Source: Glandiceps talaboti (Eukaryota > Hemichordata > Enteropneusta > Spengelidae). From it: a stretch of 64,000 bases of DNA. Position 1 is the stretch's first letter. Each line of letters starts with the position of its first letter. The position numbers were made by a program, and so were the translations under genes. Below, one piece after another: positions 12,578-31,030 of this stretch. The notes beneath the pieces are model-generated. The model ran no database searches. It was not told the DNA's origin and saw nothing but the letters and a program-made list of their open reading frames with translations. The DNA lies in assembly GCF_964340395.1 (NCBI RefSeq), contig NC_135558.1, positions 7,445,001-7,509,000 of the forward strand. The letters are read 5' to 3'.

Positions 12578-12640
12578 TATTGAATAAGCACGGAAGTCCT
12601 ATTCTATCCCTCTTGATATGCATACGACTTACCACTCAAT

Positions 12641-12838
12641 GTGATGGACGAAATGAGTGAATTGTCGAAGCCATCGAGGGGGCGAGGCTTGCCCATATAC
12701 AATGTAGTACACTTGGATTGTAAGCATTGTGGTCAAACAAAAGCAGTCCATACTGGGCTACTATATACCAAAGGTGTAATGTGCGAAGTGTGTTCCAACT
12801 TGAGAGGGCGCAGTAACATTTTCAAATTTCTTGGTTGA
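12641..12838 (+). other. Small open frame with two CxxC pairs
   Basis: A 65-codon frame just outside the 10984-12577 element encodes CKHC, then 17 residues, then CEVC, followed by a basic tail. The spacing could bind one zinc ion. There is no family match I recognise, no clear splice sites and no neighbouring exon, so it may be chance. Confidence 0.15.
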
Positions 12839-12928
12839 TTGTCAGTCCCTCATTCACAGATGCGTATTCGAAAGCCTTTTTGGTAGTCCAAGGTCCTTTC
12901 AGGATCTAATTAAGGTTCGTTAGCGTGT

Positions 12929-12996
12929 ATCCGTCCGTCTGTCCGTCCGTCCGTCAGTCCGTCAGTCAGTCAGTCAGTCAGTCAGTCAGTCAGTCA

Positions 12997-13043
<47 letters not shown>

Positions 13044-13045
13044 AA
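12929..13045. repeat. (GTCC)n-(GTCA)n-(GTCT)n microsatellite
   Basis: Three tetranucleotide blocks in series, differing by one base. It lies a few hundred bases past the stop codon of gene B. Confidence 0.95.
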
Positions 13046-13282
13046 ACGGTCGGTCAGCCGGTCCGTCCGCCCTTCTTTCTGCCTGATTCTTTCTTTTGTT
13101 TCTTTCTTTTGTGGAGGTCATCATACACTCAGGGATATGTATGTCTGACTCAGTATCTTCGTGTGTCATAGCGTGTTTTCGTGCACACGCGTACATTGTA
13201 TATAGTGATCTATAATGCGTGACATTAATTAGTGATCTATATCGCTTTGAAACATTGTAAAGTGTCCACATTTATAAAGCGT

Positions 13283-19419
<6,137 letters not shown>

Positions 19420-22099
19420 CTGCAAAATATATTTTAAAAAAACATAAAAAATTTCAATATGAAGAATATCTTGACCTATCCCAGCGATTTGCATGAAAAG
19501 ATCTCAATCATCATCACTTGAATGTGAAATTTACCAGTGATCTCTTCAAGTCTACTCAGGAAGGTTATAAATCTAATGAACTTCCCGATGACCAAGCTTA
19601 AGTGTAACAAATCAGAAATATGTGATGACAATGATGTGCAGTTAATTGATGTGTCAATGGTGGCCCTACAAGTAAACTGCAAATTTATATAACTTTATAA
19701 TACCATACATAGCAAGTCTACTTATGCCGTAAAAGGGTGTGAAATAAATCTCATTAGAAGATAAGAATGACAGCAACTATACACAGTACATAGATAGTAA
19801 TGATATATGAGATAGGTCTAGTAAAATACCAAATGTAAACTGAATGCCTTCCGTAAGGACAAAACACAAGCTGTTTTGATTAGTTCTTACACGCAGTATC
19901 AGAATGTGAAATTCTTAGCTACCATACATGGTCTACATTCCATTACTTATGCAAATGATACATTAAAACCAATTGCATCCAACATGCTGTTATAGGACAC
20001 ATTACTACAAATTATGATTATACAAATGAATCATTGAAATTCTAAGCTTTGTATTTTATTATCAACAACAATTTCCTTCTCTGTGAAACAAAATGACGTG
20101 CATATCATACGAAAAATAAGAAAATATGAAAATGGTGTCCCATATTGTTGCCAAGTTTTATTTAAATTACCATGTACATGTTAAATATATAATAGATGGA
20201 CATAGACTCACAGGCGGCCAGCCGGATGGGACTCAACATAATCGTCGCTCTTGGGCTTGGTTCGTTGGGGACAACAAGGCGGACATTTCTGGAATTGGGG
20301 AATTTCTGAAACTCTGGTTTTTGTTTTATTGAATGGGTTGATTTGACCGAATGGCAACTAATTACTACAAGATTGGGACTTTGTTTCAGATACGCAATTC
20401 TTACATCATTGAAACAAATTGACATCTCTTTCTGACGATTCAAATCTCGCCGAATCTCATGAGACGATCAGTTAGAATGTCTTTTGAGAATGAAAATTCC
20501 GTAAGGGCCCATTTTTAACATAGGAATTTGGTGGCATGGGTATAACAAAATGTCATTATTGGTATGGCTTATTAAACCACAATAAAAACTATGATAATGG
20601 CCATTGTAACTCGAAACAGTTGATTTCTATTTTATAGTCAAAACATATACGTACAGTATAGTTTCAGTTTACTTGTAGTCAGTTGTGTGAGCTCGACGTC
20701 ATGGCTATTTTTAGATTTCAAAAGGGGGCAAGTCTATTATGCTCGCACTACATATAGCGTATATGTGCATTGTACATAGAAAACTCATAAAGCACCGCAA
20801 ATTGACCACTTTCTATTTTGTTGGCTATAAATTCATGTCACATTTATAGTTTTTTTGGTTTTTTTGCGTCCCACTTTTCAAACTTGAAAAGCTGTACATG
20901 TATTTCAAACACAACGGTGTCGATACAGAGTATATACGTAACGTGAACTTACGCGTTGTCATGAGGTAAACTCTTCCTGCTTCAACTTGTACATTTGTTT
21001 GCATTTCTATAGCGGACAACTAAAGCTACTTTCACTCTTGATCCTTAAAACAATTTAAATTGCACAAAATTAGGTTTTAGCGCCTTAGATCAACCTACCT
21101 TTAAGACTGCGTCACGGCGATAGATCAGGCAGGTCTGTCTACGGGCTCAGCTTGTTACCTAGTACTAGTAGCGGGGTGACGTATTGAAGGGGTGGAATTT
21201 GCTGCGAATACAACGACGTGTCAATGAATTATATTATAACGTGTAGGCCCTTTGATTATTAATCTGTGACTCTTTTTTAAAAATAATATGCGAGTTAAAC
21301 GTGAGTTTTGCAATGCAATGCCAACTACTGAAGAACTCTCCAAAATTTTACAATAAACTACCAAAAATTATTTTTTTGTGAACTATGGTCTCTGGCCTAC
21401 CGAGCTATGATGTAAGCTCCACCAAGAATGAACCGATTTATTAATCTAAGCAGAAGAAATATGAAGTCTATATATATCAGTGACCCGATATAATGCATAC
21501 CTTTGACGGAAATATCTTGCTTAGTAACTCAAAGAATAGCTTCAAAGGTCAGTATATCAGAGAAGGTCCCAAAACAGTACATGTGCAGCCAACGGATCTG
21601 TTCGTCGTCCAAAGAGCTGTTCGTAACAAATTGTCCAATTGATGGGCATCATTTTATCATCTTTTGAGAGGGAGGAGGGCGGGGGAGACTGGATTTTGTT
21701 TTAGTGAGAGGGCAATATTTTTTTGTCGGTAGAGGGAGTCTTGCTCCTGCCTCCGTTAGTTGGAAAAATATTGTTAGTAGAGTATATGTATTTATTAATG
21801 ACACTTTTGGGAATCTCTCTCAATGTGAGATTTCTCTGGTGAGACCCACATTTATTTGTAAAGGAATTTCTTATTATCTATATGACCCTGGAGTCGCTCT
21901 TACTTAATTGTAGGGTATCATACATTTCCACATTTCCTGAATGCAGGTAGGGGTTACCGTAATAATTGCACAATGTCATGTTAAACTGTATGTGTACCCT
22001 TCGGTGGAGGGGTAGGGGTGTGAATACAAAATATATTTGGTTCATTTTGGTGGCCATGAAATCTTTTGAGAGGGGGTGGGGGCGAAAACATTTTGACCA

Positions 22100-22157
22100 C
22101 GATATCCCCCCCCCCCAGGCCCCTGCCGTAAATTCAGTAAATTCTGCTCGTTCCCAG
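22100..22157. mobile_element. Solo end of the 10984-type TIR element
   Basis: C-run, then CCAGGCCCCTGCCGTAAATTC and TTCTGCTCGTTCCC, closely resembles the right end of the 10984-12577 element. No matching left end was found, though G-rich GAGAGGG patches lie about 450 bp upstream. Confidence 0.45.
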
Positions 22158-22556
22158 TCTAGAAGTGTGTAGTGGTTTCACGTGCACTATCTCAAGTGAC
22201 CGTTCAAACCAAGCCAAGACCCACGACTTTGTAACCATTGACATCTTTTCTGTAAAAATATGTAACTTACTATTAGACATGTGTTGATATAAAAAGATGA
22301 ATATGTACTATTGAACTTATAAGGTCAAGAAATAAGTGTACAATTCACTGTGCAAGTTCCCACACATTAAAAAAAATGGCTCTGAATAACCTTTTAAAAT
22401 TCGGTTCATTTTGTTATCAGGTTCAGTTATCACGATAACCATATACTAGTCATGTGTTTTAATGATTTCCGAATAATTGGTCAATCCGGTAAGATCAACA
22501 TTTGTATGAATTTTAATGTTTATTTGATGTTTTTTATATCGAATTCCGGGGTAGTT

Positions 22557-22557
<1 letters not shown>

Positions 22558-22605
<48 letters not shown>
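22558..22605. repeat. (CTGT)n microsatellite
   Basis: Perfect CTGT repeat. Confidence 0.95.
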
Positions 22606-23392
22606 TCTTTCATAGTTCTTGCAAAGGACTTTATTGGTATAGCTGGCTTCGATGTCAGCTTACATATCTTCATGTATAATCTGTAAAATACAAATAAGAT
22701 TGATACTAATTGATGACGTCACAACTTGCAATATATAATTGCAATTAACCTGATGGAGCTCAATATCCGGGTTGTTTTATGATTGACATTAAGGTTATTC
22801 AATTTACTGTATAAAGAGATGACGTAAGAATTCACATTGTACATCTCACATGGCTGTCATATTATACATGGTGTCAATTATTCAAATTTATAATTAACAA
22901 CAGATGCGAACAACATTGAGTTGGAAAGCAATAGTGTGGTATTTCTGTTGCACTCACTGTCAGTATTGTTAAACACGAGCTGAAGATGAGTAGCAGTGTA
23001 AATCACTGATAGGTTGTTGAAGGTAATGTCATTTCAGTGTTGTTTTGTTTTCATTGTGATCATGACGTCACACACGGTTATTGGAAAGAAATAATAGTTT
23101 TTGAGTGTTATATCCCAGTCCATACATGCAATTGTCAGGATGTTCTGATCTTGGTAACTTCATACATGGCGTATTTCACTGTAAAATTCAATAAGCCCAT
23201 GAATAACTTGCAAGCATGGTATGCGTCCTCGCATAATCCAACTTTAAAGGCAAGAGTCGGATTAGGATTAAACTTTGGCAGTTCTATAGAATATATTGAA
23301 CAAAAGATGTCTAATCTAATCCATATGCACCCACTGATAGCAGTAATGCAATAACCACGCATCAAATAATTGGTCTTTGCATGTAATGTTAC

Positions 23393-23679
23393 CTATAGTA
23401 ACCTTTTATACCTACCTTTCTTTTGTAGATTTTCTGCAAGGTCCGTTCGACGATTAGCTTTTAATTGTTGTTGCAGCATGCTGACACTAGCTTTTGTACC
23501 AAGGTTTTGTTTCCATGTACACAACATTTTGTATTTCTGTTCATTGGCATTATTAGGATTATTGTAGATAATTGCATCAATATCAACATCAGGAACTCCA
23601 AGGCCTCTTGCTACTCCAATGCATTGCTCTACTGTCAACTTTGCTGAAACAAAGTTGATAACGTCCTTTATGTCCACAT
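23393..23679 (-). CDS. Gene A coding exon 4: death domain
   Basis: Acceptor TTTCTCTTGCAG. Encodes VDIKDVINFVSAKL...QCIGVARGLGV...EQKYKMLCTWKQNLG...VSMLQQQL-AN...LAENLQ, aligning along its length with the gene B death domain. The frame runs 24 nt past a usable GTAGGT donor (at 23415) to a stop, so the protein either ends KKGRYKRLL or continues into an unseen exon. Confidence 0.85.
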
Positions 23680-23874
23680 CTGCAAGAGAAATTGAAACTG
23701 GCATGGAGGCTATTTGAGTAGATCTATATTTAAAACTATCCTACCGTGTTGTTTTATTTCATTTTGGCTATACGTCTATGTCATCCTCATATTTAGTCAC
23801 GTAACCATCAACCTATATTAAAGCAAAGAATGCATTATTGAAAACTTTAAATATTTCATACGCTGAGACACACG

Positions 23875-23917
<43 letters not shown>

Positions 23918-26900
23918 GCACGCACGCACACTCTCGCTCGCTCACTCACTCACTCACTCACTCACTCACTCACTCACTCACTCACTCACTCACTCACCCA
24001 CTCACACATACACAGACGCGTGAACACACACATACACACGAATGAACACATGTGCATATACATACTGTTCGATCCGCTCACTGTACCTACCCACCACCCT
24101 TAAATGAAGAAGGACTATACTCGGCGGAAATATCAAGTTTCAAAACTCAGAGTCTCGTTGCCAACCTTACTGCTTGTACTTTCGAAAAGATATGAATTTG
24201 ACATTATCTTACGCACTTTAAACTATGATAAGGATATGCTCAGATAATTTTGACCTTTGAAATATTCATGTGAAGTTGTTTTACCGTTTTTCTTTTCCAT
24301 TTTCGTCCCAGTTCTAAGAACTAACGGCTTTACTTGAAGATGGTATGGGCTCTGTGACTTGTAGGATTTACTGAGGGTAGGCGTAGCACACGATCGTGTA
24401 GGAGTTTGTGATGGGTCACTTAACCCGGGATTCTCCTTGTCACCACGTTTAACCCATCGTTGGCTCAAGTGTCCAGAACCCGTTTTCACAGTTGATGCTG
24501 ATATTGGTGGTAGAACTGACACAGAGGAAAATGGCTCTTGGTTCTTGTCGTTCTTTTCAGTGTTAGACACTGTTTAATAAAAAAAAACATGTCACGCATG
24601 AGAAGGGATTGGTTAATTTATCCGGTATAAGTAAATTGGGCGAAATGAACGCTCCAAAGTACAAGATACCAAATAAGACAGTGTACCTTTATCAAAATAC
24701 TATCCCTAGTGATTACAATGGTGTTCTGGGGATGACGTAGATTTTCCATCCAAGGCATGTGGGATTCTTTTTTTGTTCTACCACAAGAGCAACATACTTG
24801 TTTTGTCAAACATCAGGAAAAAAACCGAATGGGCCCACATTTTCTCGAAGTTGTTGTCTTTCTCGCAAAGTACCATTTCTCCCATGACAAAAGTGTGGCT
24901 GTCAATGGAAAATATATTGTTTATGGTTCCAAGAATCAATAGGACAGTGCAATATAGTTATTTTAAAATGGTAAATTGGAAACGGGATTGAAATGTCGCA
25001 TTCGTTTCCAATTTACCGTTCCAAAGTAACTACAGTATAATGCACTGTGCTGTGGCTTCAAAGTTTATTTCAAAAGTAGCTAGTGTATATATTTAATTAA
25101 CTTTGTCAATCAGCTGTATGTCATATACTATTTGTGTTTGAATATGGGTTAATGCTTGGTTTCATAATATTATGGTAATCATGATAAACTTTACATACCA
25201 GTGTTCAAGGTTCGTCTTTCTAGTTTTGGATTATTTCTGTTCGCTCCATTGACATTTTGGATGTTATTGTCTTTGTTTACGGTATCATGCCCATTGAAAC
25301 TACTAATGGTATGTTCAAGAGACGGGTTATCCATCTTAGACAGATTGGTGTCCGATTGGTCGTCATACATCAGATTCAAATTCCATCGATCCCTGTGCAA
25401 GTGACAGTGGCCCACTCATTAGAGACTGCGCAGTAGTGAGTCTGGATCTACCTCTCAACGTCGATGCTATGGAATATATCAACCATATGCATATTGATAA
25501 CTTTTATAATTTGTCCTATTTAAGCACATGAAGGTAAGGGTGGTTCAAAAAGAGAAGTTAACATTTATTCTTTTTTCTGTACCATCTGTCTGAAAAGTGT
25601 TTGTCACACATTTTAATCATAGTCCTAACAGGGCCTTTAAGATTCTCTTACATGTCGACGCATATATATCCAGCCAGATTGAACGGCACTATCAGATTTT
25701 GTTCATATTATGAAAGAAATGAGGTTGTATGAGCTAGCCTACTTGAAATTTCACATGGTTTTTTCTCTCGTCGAATGTAGCAAATGGTCTAGGAAGCATA
25801 CCATGTTAAAACGACATTATAGGAATACCATGACATACCTTAGTTTTAAATAAGAAAAAAAAAATAGCTGAGATTTCGAGAAGTGTAAATAGTTCAAAGC
25901 ATGGAACCAAACTACGCAAACTATATGTGGAATTGTTTTCAGAATACCCAATATGATTATTGCCAAGTATTCTAGATGTGCAGTTTCAATATATACCAGA
26001 CATATGATAAGTTGAGAATGACTTGAATTTTATTATCATGTTTAAAATAATGATTGAACTTTTTCCTAGAAGCGTCATATGACCCGGGTCGTTGTTGACA
26101 ACGAAATATCGCAAACAGACTTGATGGTGTATATTACTTATAGCTCTTACCCGTGTTTTTTCGACGAGCTGTAGATTTTGTTCGCCTTGGAACATTCCCT
26201 GGTACAGTGGGCTCTGTCTTGTGCGACAAGTCTTCATGAGAACCGAATACTTGCAAAGACATCCGGGACATTGATGACCGAAGTGTCATTCTACTTGCTA
26301 CATAGTCAGGAGACAGTGGTAAACTAATAACAGACACGCACCTACCAAAAGCATCTTCCGTATTCAGTATTATTTCACCAATCGGATGGATTGTTAGAGA
26401 GCTGTTTCTTGTAAAGCTGATATCTTTTATAGACGGCATAGGTCCACCGTACTTCTTCTTCCTCAACTTCGAAATATCCTTGCCCACATCTTTTAGTTTG
26501 TTTTGGGCTTGCCTTGCTAGGCAGACAAACACGCCCTTGTCTCCTTCTTTGTTTTCCTTTAGCAATGAATTCACAACGTCCTTAGTTTCTTTGAACTGCT
26601 CAGATTGATGTTGCATTTGTTGCCTTCTTTCAACAATACTGTCCTTGCTTGTCTTACAGTATTCATCCAAGTCACCCAATAGCTTCTCTTTCTGTGTTTC
26701 CATATCGTGAATTAGTTGCTGAATAAATTCTTCTACCTCCTCTCTCACTTGTTGTTTTGTGTCGGATAGGGATTGTTCGTACTTTTCTAGATTCTCCATG
26801 ATATTGTCTATCTTCTGTATTCCAGATTCAATTGCTGTTAAACTACCCCACAAATCGTCTTTCTTATTTTCCGCAGCCTGATAAAGGGTTGTTATACGAT

Positions 26901-27315
26901 GCCCTGCATGTATCTTCTTGTCACACGTCGAACAAACAGGTAAGTCACATGACTTGCAAAAGAGCAATGGTTTGTTGTGTACGATACACTGCAAAGTTGT
27001 CAAAGGTTTATATGAAGTCGGGTTAAACGCCAACAAGTCTTGCGGTCGAGGATCTGTCTGTATTCCAAAACGCTGTGTCATCTGCAGTAATAGTTGACTG
27101 TCAGGGAAACGTCCATGATCTTTTTCTGAGGTGACACGCTTTCGACAAAGTTGACACTCGACAAATGCACTTTCAACAAGTGATTTTTCCAAACACATTT
27201 TGCAGCATGAATGGTAACATGGAAGTTGTTTAGGGACGTCTATTTTGTTGTCACACATTGGACATTTGAAAAAATCTAGAAGTTGTTGAGATGCGAGTGC
27301 GTTGGCAACTTCCAT
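23393..27315 (-). CDS. Gene A: TRIM-like RING-B-box-coiled-coil-death domain protein
   Basis: Four coding exons (27315-26151, 25414-25199, 24569-24285, 23679-23393) sum to 1953 nt, 650 codons plus stop, all joined in phase 1. RING: C18-x2-C21, C33-x-H35, C38-x2-C41, C54-x2-C57. B-box2: C110-x2-H113, C120, C123, C128, C131, H136, H139. Coiled coil about 150-285. The KYGGP motif at 288-292 and SRMTLRSSMSRMS at 341-353 are shared with gene B. A Ser/Asn-rich linker precedes a death domain (556-641). RING plus B-box plus coiled coil predicts a cytoplasmic E3 ubiquitin ligase; the death domain would recruit signalling partners. No SPRY, NHL or filamin domain follows. The ATG is the first codon of its exon, so 5' UTR lies upstream. 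Confidence 0.88.
23875..24000. repeat. (AC)n-(ACTC)n microsatellite
   Basis: CG-rich start, (AC)n, then (ACTC)n, in the last intron of gene A. Confidence 0.95.
24285..24569 (-). CDS. Gene A coding exon 3: Ser/Pro/Thr-rich linker
   Basis: 285 nt, phase 1-1, with acceptor TATTAAACAG and donor G|GTAAAA. It encodes a low-complexity basic, Ser/Thr/Pro-rich segment (PSQTPTRSCATPTLSKSYK), probably disordered and phosphorylatable. It is symmetrical, so skipping keeps frame. Confidence 0.75.
24942..25052. mobile_element. Short foldback MITE-like hairpin in gene A intron 2
   Basis: GGTAAATTGGAAACG (24970-24984) and its exact reverse complement (25003-25017) form a 15-bp perfect stem with an 18-base loop. 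The similarity extends outward to CAGTGCAATATAG on the left and its imperfect inverse near 25030-25048. This looks like a ~110-bp foldback element. Confidence 0.5.
25199..25414 (-). CDS. Gene A coding exon 2: Asn/Asp-rich linker
   Basis: 216 nt, phase 1-1. It encodes GHCHLHRDRWNLNLMYDDQ and an Asn-rich tail with no known fold. The donor is GTATGT. The acceptor chosen (AATGAG|TG) is weak; a stronger-looking AG at about 25394 would put a stop in frame, so the weaker one is needed. This is the least certain exon of gene A. Confidence 0.6.
26151..27315 (-). CDS. Gene A coding exon 1: RING, B-box2, coiled coil, conserved motifs
   Basis: Acceptor TTCTTATACAG abuts the ATG at 27315. The whole tripartite motif lies in one 1165-nt exon, as in many invertebrate TRIM genes. 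The RING has the C3HC4 residues intact and a Pro-Met-Cys start (FFKCPMCDNKID). It ends ...RRKNTG at a phase-1 GTAAGA donor. Confidence 0.9.
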
Positions 27316-29912
27316 CTGTATAAGAAAATGTTAACTTCATTATATATACTATAGTTTAACAGATATTCTTTAGCCTGATATGCTGAGTCAGAAATTCTAT
27401 TGTCTTCATATACCACTGACAAAGTGTACTGAATAGGATGACACTGTTTAGAAGACAAAGATAATATTTTTACCCACTTACATTAATCAATATAGCAATC
27501 CTTGGACATAGAACTGTCACTATTTGATGAAGGGGACATATTTCCCTTGTGTGTTGCATCGTAGTGTTAGCCTTTACTTGGATGTTTTCTTTGAACTGAA
27601 TCGCTAATTGACTTTGGTTTAGGCACTTTGTTGCTGACCATTTGGAAAGATAATTGGTGTGATCCAAGGTTTTGTAGTGCATTCAATGTCTTGCAAATTT
27701 GTTTAAAATAAAACGGGCAGTGATGTTTTAAACCTGTCATAGATTTCTCGAAGTATAAAAGTCTAGGATGGCATTTAACAGCTTATATCTCGTTGTGTGA
27801 AACATTCATTATTATAATTCATTAGAAGTATAATAGTCTAGTCTTACTTTTAATTTGTACTTTCGAGGTAAATTTCTAAAAAAAAATGCTTTGTAAAATA
27901 TTGCTATCGTCAGCAAAATATAGTTGTGACTTTATCATGTGATGGAAGGGTGTTGGTAACACTTTAAACGTATTTTCAGTTCATTGCCATTTACAAGCAA
28001 AAATGAGTACTTACGTTCAAATAAACGATTCTAGGTTATTGATGCCAACATCTGATTCTTTATTACAGCATTTCAAAAAGAACCCAACATCTCATTTATA
28101 TGTTATGTTTTCTCTTTCATTTCTGTTTTTTGTTTATTTGCACCCATTAACGATATCATTGATAGCACCTAAGTACAGAATTATAACTCATGTATTGTGC
28201 ATGTACCAGTGTATCATCCGATGACAACGGTACCACATATTGAAGAGTTGACAATAGGTTCACATGGTTGGATACATTAAACACTTGGCCAGTGCCAAAA
28301 CATAAAAAAGATGGTCGTTAATAGTCCTAAAAAACTGAGACTTTTAAACACGTTATTTATGATACAGCTCTAAACAGGGGTTTCAAGTAGGCGTGATTAA
28401 TTTGGTACTGAATGTCCTATCTGCGGAGTCTATTCAATTGATAAATTACTGCATTATATATAGGTATCAGACGGGGCAGACTGTCCCCTATGTCGACCTA
28501 TTAACACAGAAGTTACTCTTAGGCTACATTAACTTATACACGTTTCCAGATTCTAGTGGTAGTTTCATCCCTCACACATACTACATTTCTGAAAAGAAAC
28601 AAAGGGCCATTACTGTCCAGATGGTCTTGGTCAATTGAGAGGCATTTCCTCATAAGAAGAAGTGCAAGTTCAAAACCGGAAGATTTGTATAAAAACGAAA
28701 GCAGATCTGACTTACACAGGGACTAAGCAAGACTATGTTTCACATTCGATTGATAATCTATGCATCAAGATCAACAAATCGCTGTCACCGAGACACTAAT
28801 CTGAAATCCCCTTGTATGATGGATATCATGGCTATTATATACAGTACGTGTGAAAGTTGTCATTGTTCTTGCCTAAGGTACTGTTTACAGTTGCTAGGCA
28901 CTAAACAAAAGTGATGACACAAGTCAGTCACTCAAAGAGCAGCAAGGCATATCATGCACGGAATTATATTGTTAAGTTACTCAAAGGAAGAGCATTCAAG
29001 GGTCATCAGGTTAGATACAATACACAATAAAGATGGGAATGTCGCGTTATACAATACCGTTTGTTTTGGAAGTACAAAAGCAGAAAACGATCACCTTAGG
29101 GGAACATAAACGAAAAGTCATATAGACTTCACAATAATGAAGCTTTCGTACAACGAGATATAAGCTGTTAAATGCCTCTTAATGTGATTTGAACAACTAC
29201 AGTGGTAACGTTCCCATAAACAGAAAAATATGCTACCACCAATAGTTTTACAATTTTTACATGGGCTTCCTAGAGGTGCTGCTATCTTGTTACACACATA
29301 CTAAACACATAGATGTACACGTATTTATTAGAGATTTAGAAACACATATAGCTCTCCTGATGTGGTGATAAATTTATACCGATTATCTTGTTCATAAAAA
29401 CGACAAATTTAATTTAAACCTAAATGCTACCCAAACTAGGATATTAAAACCTTGAAAAAAACCCCGCAAATGTAAGGTTAATTGTTAGGCCTAACATTAG
29501 CAAAAACCAGCACAGATTCTCAGTCTCCTCAACTTGTAGATATTATTGACAAAAAGCTCTGGTCGTTTCCTTGCTCATATCATTGTTCATCTGTACAAAC
29601 TAGATATTTTTGTCTTTTCGACCGAAGAAGTAACTAAAATAGTCATTAAAGCTGACGGTGCTCTGTATTCGTCTGTAGGCCTATAGACCAGAAAGAATTG
29701 GTATATCAGTACGGCCGTGTTCAGGTTTTTATATGTGACTTCCTCACATGACATTTGACTGCAATAAACACTACGTTGTTGTTAACTTACTTACATTGTA
29801 TTTTGCTTTGACGACATGATTTTTTTTGCAAGGGACAAAAAACTTTCTATGAGTATACCTATTTTTGATTGCTGAATATATCGTAGATTGTTACTGAAGG
29901 CGTGTTATACTT
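27316..29912 (-). other. Presumed 5' intron of gene A
   Basis: Coding exon 1 starts exactly at its ATG after an acceptor, so an upstream leader exon is required. A GTAAGT donor near 27478 and a stronger one at 29914 (minus strand) are the two candidates. No other coding exon or repeat was recognised between them. Confidence 0.4.
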
Positions 29913-29914
29913 AC

Positions 29915-30115
29915 CTTCAATGCCTTCTGATTCCACTTGGTTCTGAATTCTTTGTGTCGATCGATAGATTGTATATATTTCGGCCCCTCCACTGTCTATG
30001 GTTATAGCTATGTTGTGCAAGAGTGCAGTGACGACTGGTCAGTGGAAAGTATGGGCCCGGTGAGAACCAGTCATGCATGGAATCACGATGCTTTGTTCTT
30101 TGGGAGGTCATGTGT
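29915..30115 (-). other. Possible 5' untranslated exon of gene A
   Basis: A strong minus-strand donor, GAAG|GTAAGTAT, ends the segment at 29915. The frame immediately before it contains a stop (CAT TGA AG), as expected for leader sequence rather than coding. Its 5' boundary is unknown. Confidence 0.3.
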
Positions 30116-30967
30116 TGGTATACGTCGTTCTATGAATGTTCAGGACAATTTTCATTGCGTTTTGCACTCATAGTGATATCAACAAATTGATATATTGAAG
30201 CAGGGCAAAATTGAAGCAGGGCAAAATTAAATGATGAGTGTCATATGTTTTGTGAGGGGAGGACTCGATTAGTTGTCTAACAACTACTTCCACACCCTTT
30301 TCCCGAATAACACGTTTATGTATATACATAAGGATATTTAGTTCTGTTCTGTATCACATTTTTTTTTTGTACGTGGGAATAAATTATTATTATATAAAGC
30401 CATACCCCTATTTAGATGTTCTTAGCATTGCATGTATAATACAATTACACGGACAATTTTTCTTTTCCATTAATTTAATATGTGTCTACCTTCTCAGCTC
30501 CCGGTCGTACTCAGCGACGATTTACCTTCAAGTTGCGGATATAAGCTTATTTTCGATGCGAGCACAATTTAGCATTGAGGGTGTAGGGGAGATGGACGGG
30601 GTGTTCAATAACCTGAAGGTATGGAGACTATGGTCCATGTTCCAAGTTTCCAACGGCCCAAAGATGAAGTGATTGATATTGATTAAACTCAACTTAATAC
30701 CTCAGGACTTCACCGAATCGGATATATATGTACAGTTAAAAAGGACTCCGAAGTAAAACTTGCCGTGAGAAAAGGATAAGCTGTGGTTTCTTCTTCTACC
30801 AGGGTATTTTAGATGATGTCGTATCTAGTACCGGGAACATTGATCGATCGTTCGACATCTAGGTAATGTGGGACGGCTAAGTGTAGGAGGATGTCCGAGT
30901 AACTTCGCAATGTTGATCTATGAATGTTTTATACCAGCACCCACGTTATTATAATTTTGAGAGTCTC

Positions 30968-31030
30968 CTAATTGGTTGCTATGGCATTGAAATAAACTAT
31001 GCATGGGCCAAAGTACATATAAATAGGTCT
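30968..31030 (+). promoter_or_regulatory. CCAAT/TATA-like core promoter candidate
   Basis: ATTGGTTG (a reverse CCAAT box) at about 30971 is followed about 45 bases later by ATATAAATAG. Spacing and orientation fit a plus-strand promoter that could serve the laminin gene 5.7 kb downstream. AT-rich context makes chance matches likely. Confidence 0.15.

Larger units (their letters stand above)
19420..23392. other. Spacer between genes A and B
   Basis: No exon recognised; in particular no RING or B-box remnant that could belong to gene B. It holds G-rich patches (about 21665-21745), a solo TIR-element end (about 22105-22157) and a (CTGT)n tract (22558-22605). A promoter for gene B must lie here but no clear TATA or initiator was found. 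Confidence 0.5.

Noticed and set aside
19420-23392. Search for a lost RING/B-box exon of gene B
   Set aside because: No Cys/His pattern of either domain was seen on the minus strand in this spacer, so gene B is described as lacking both.
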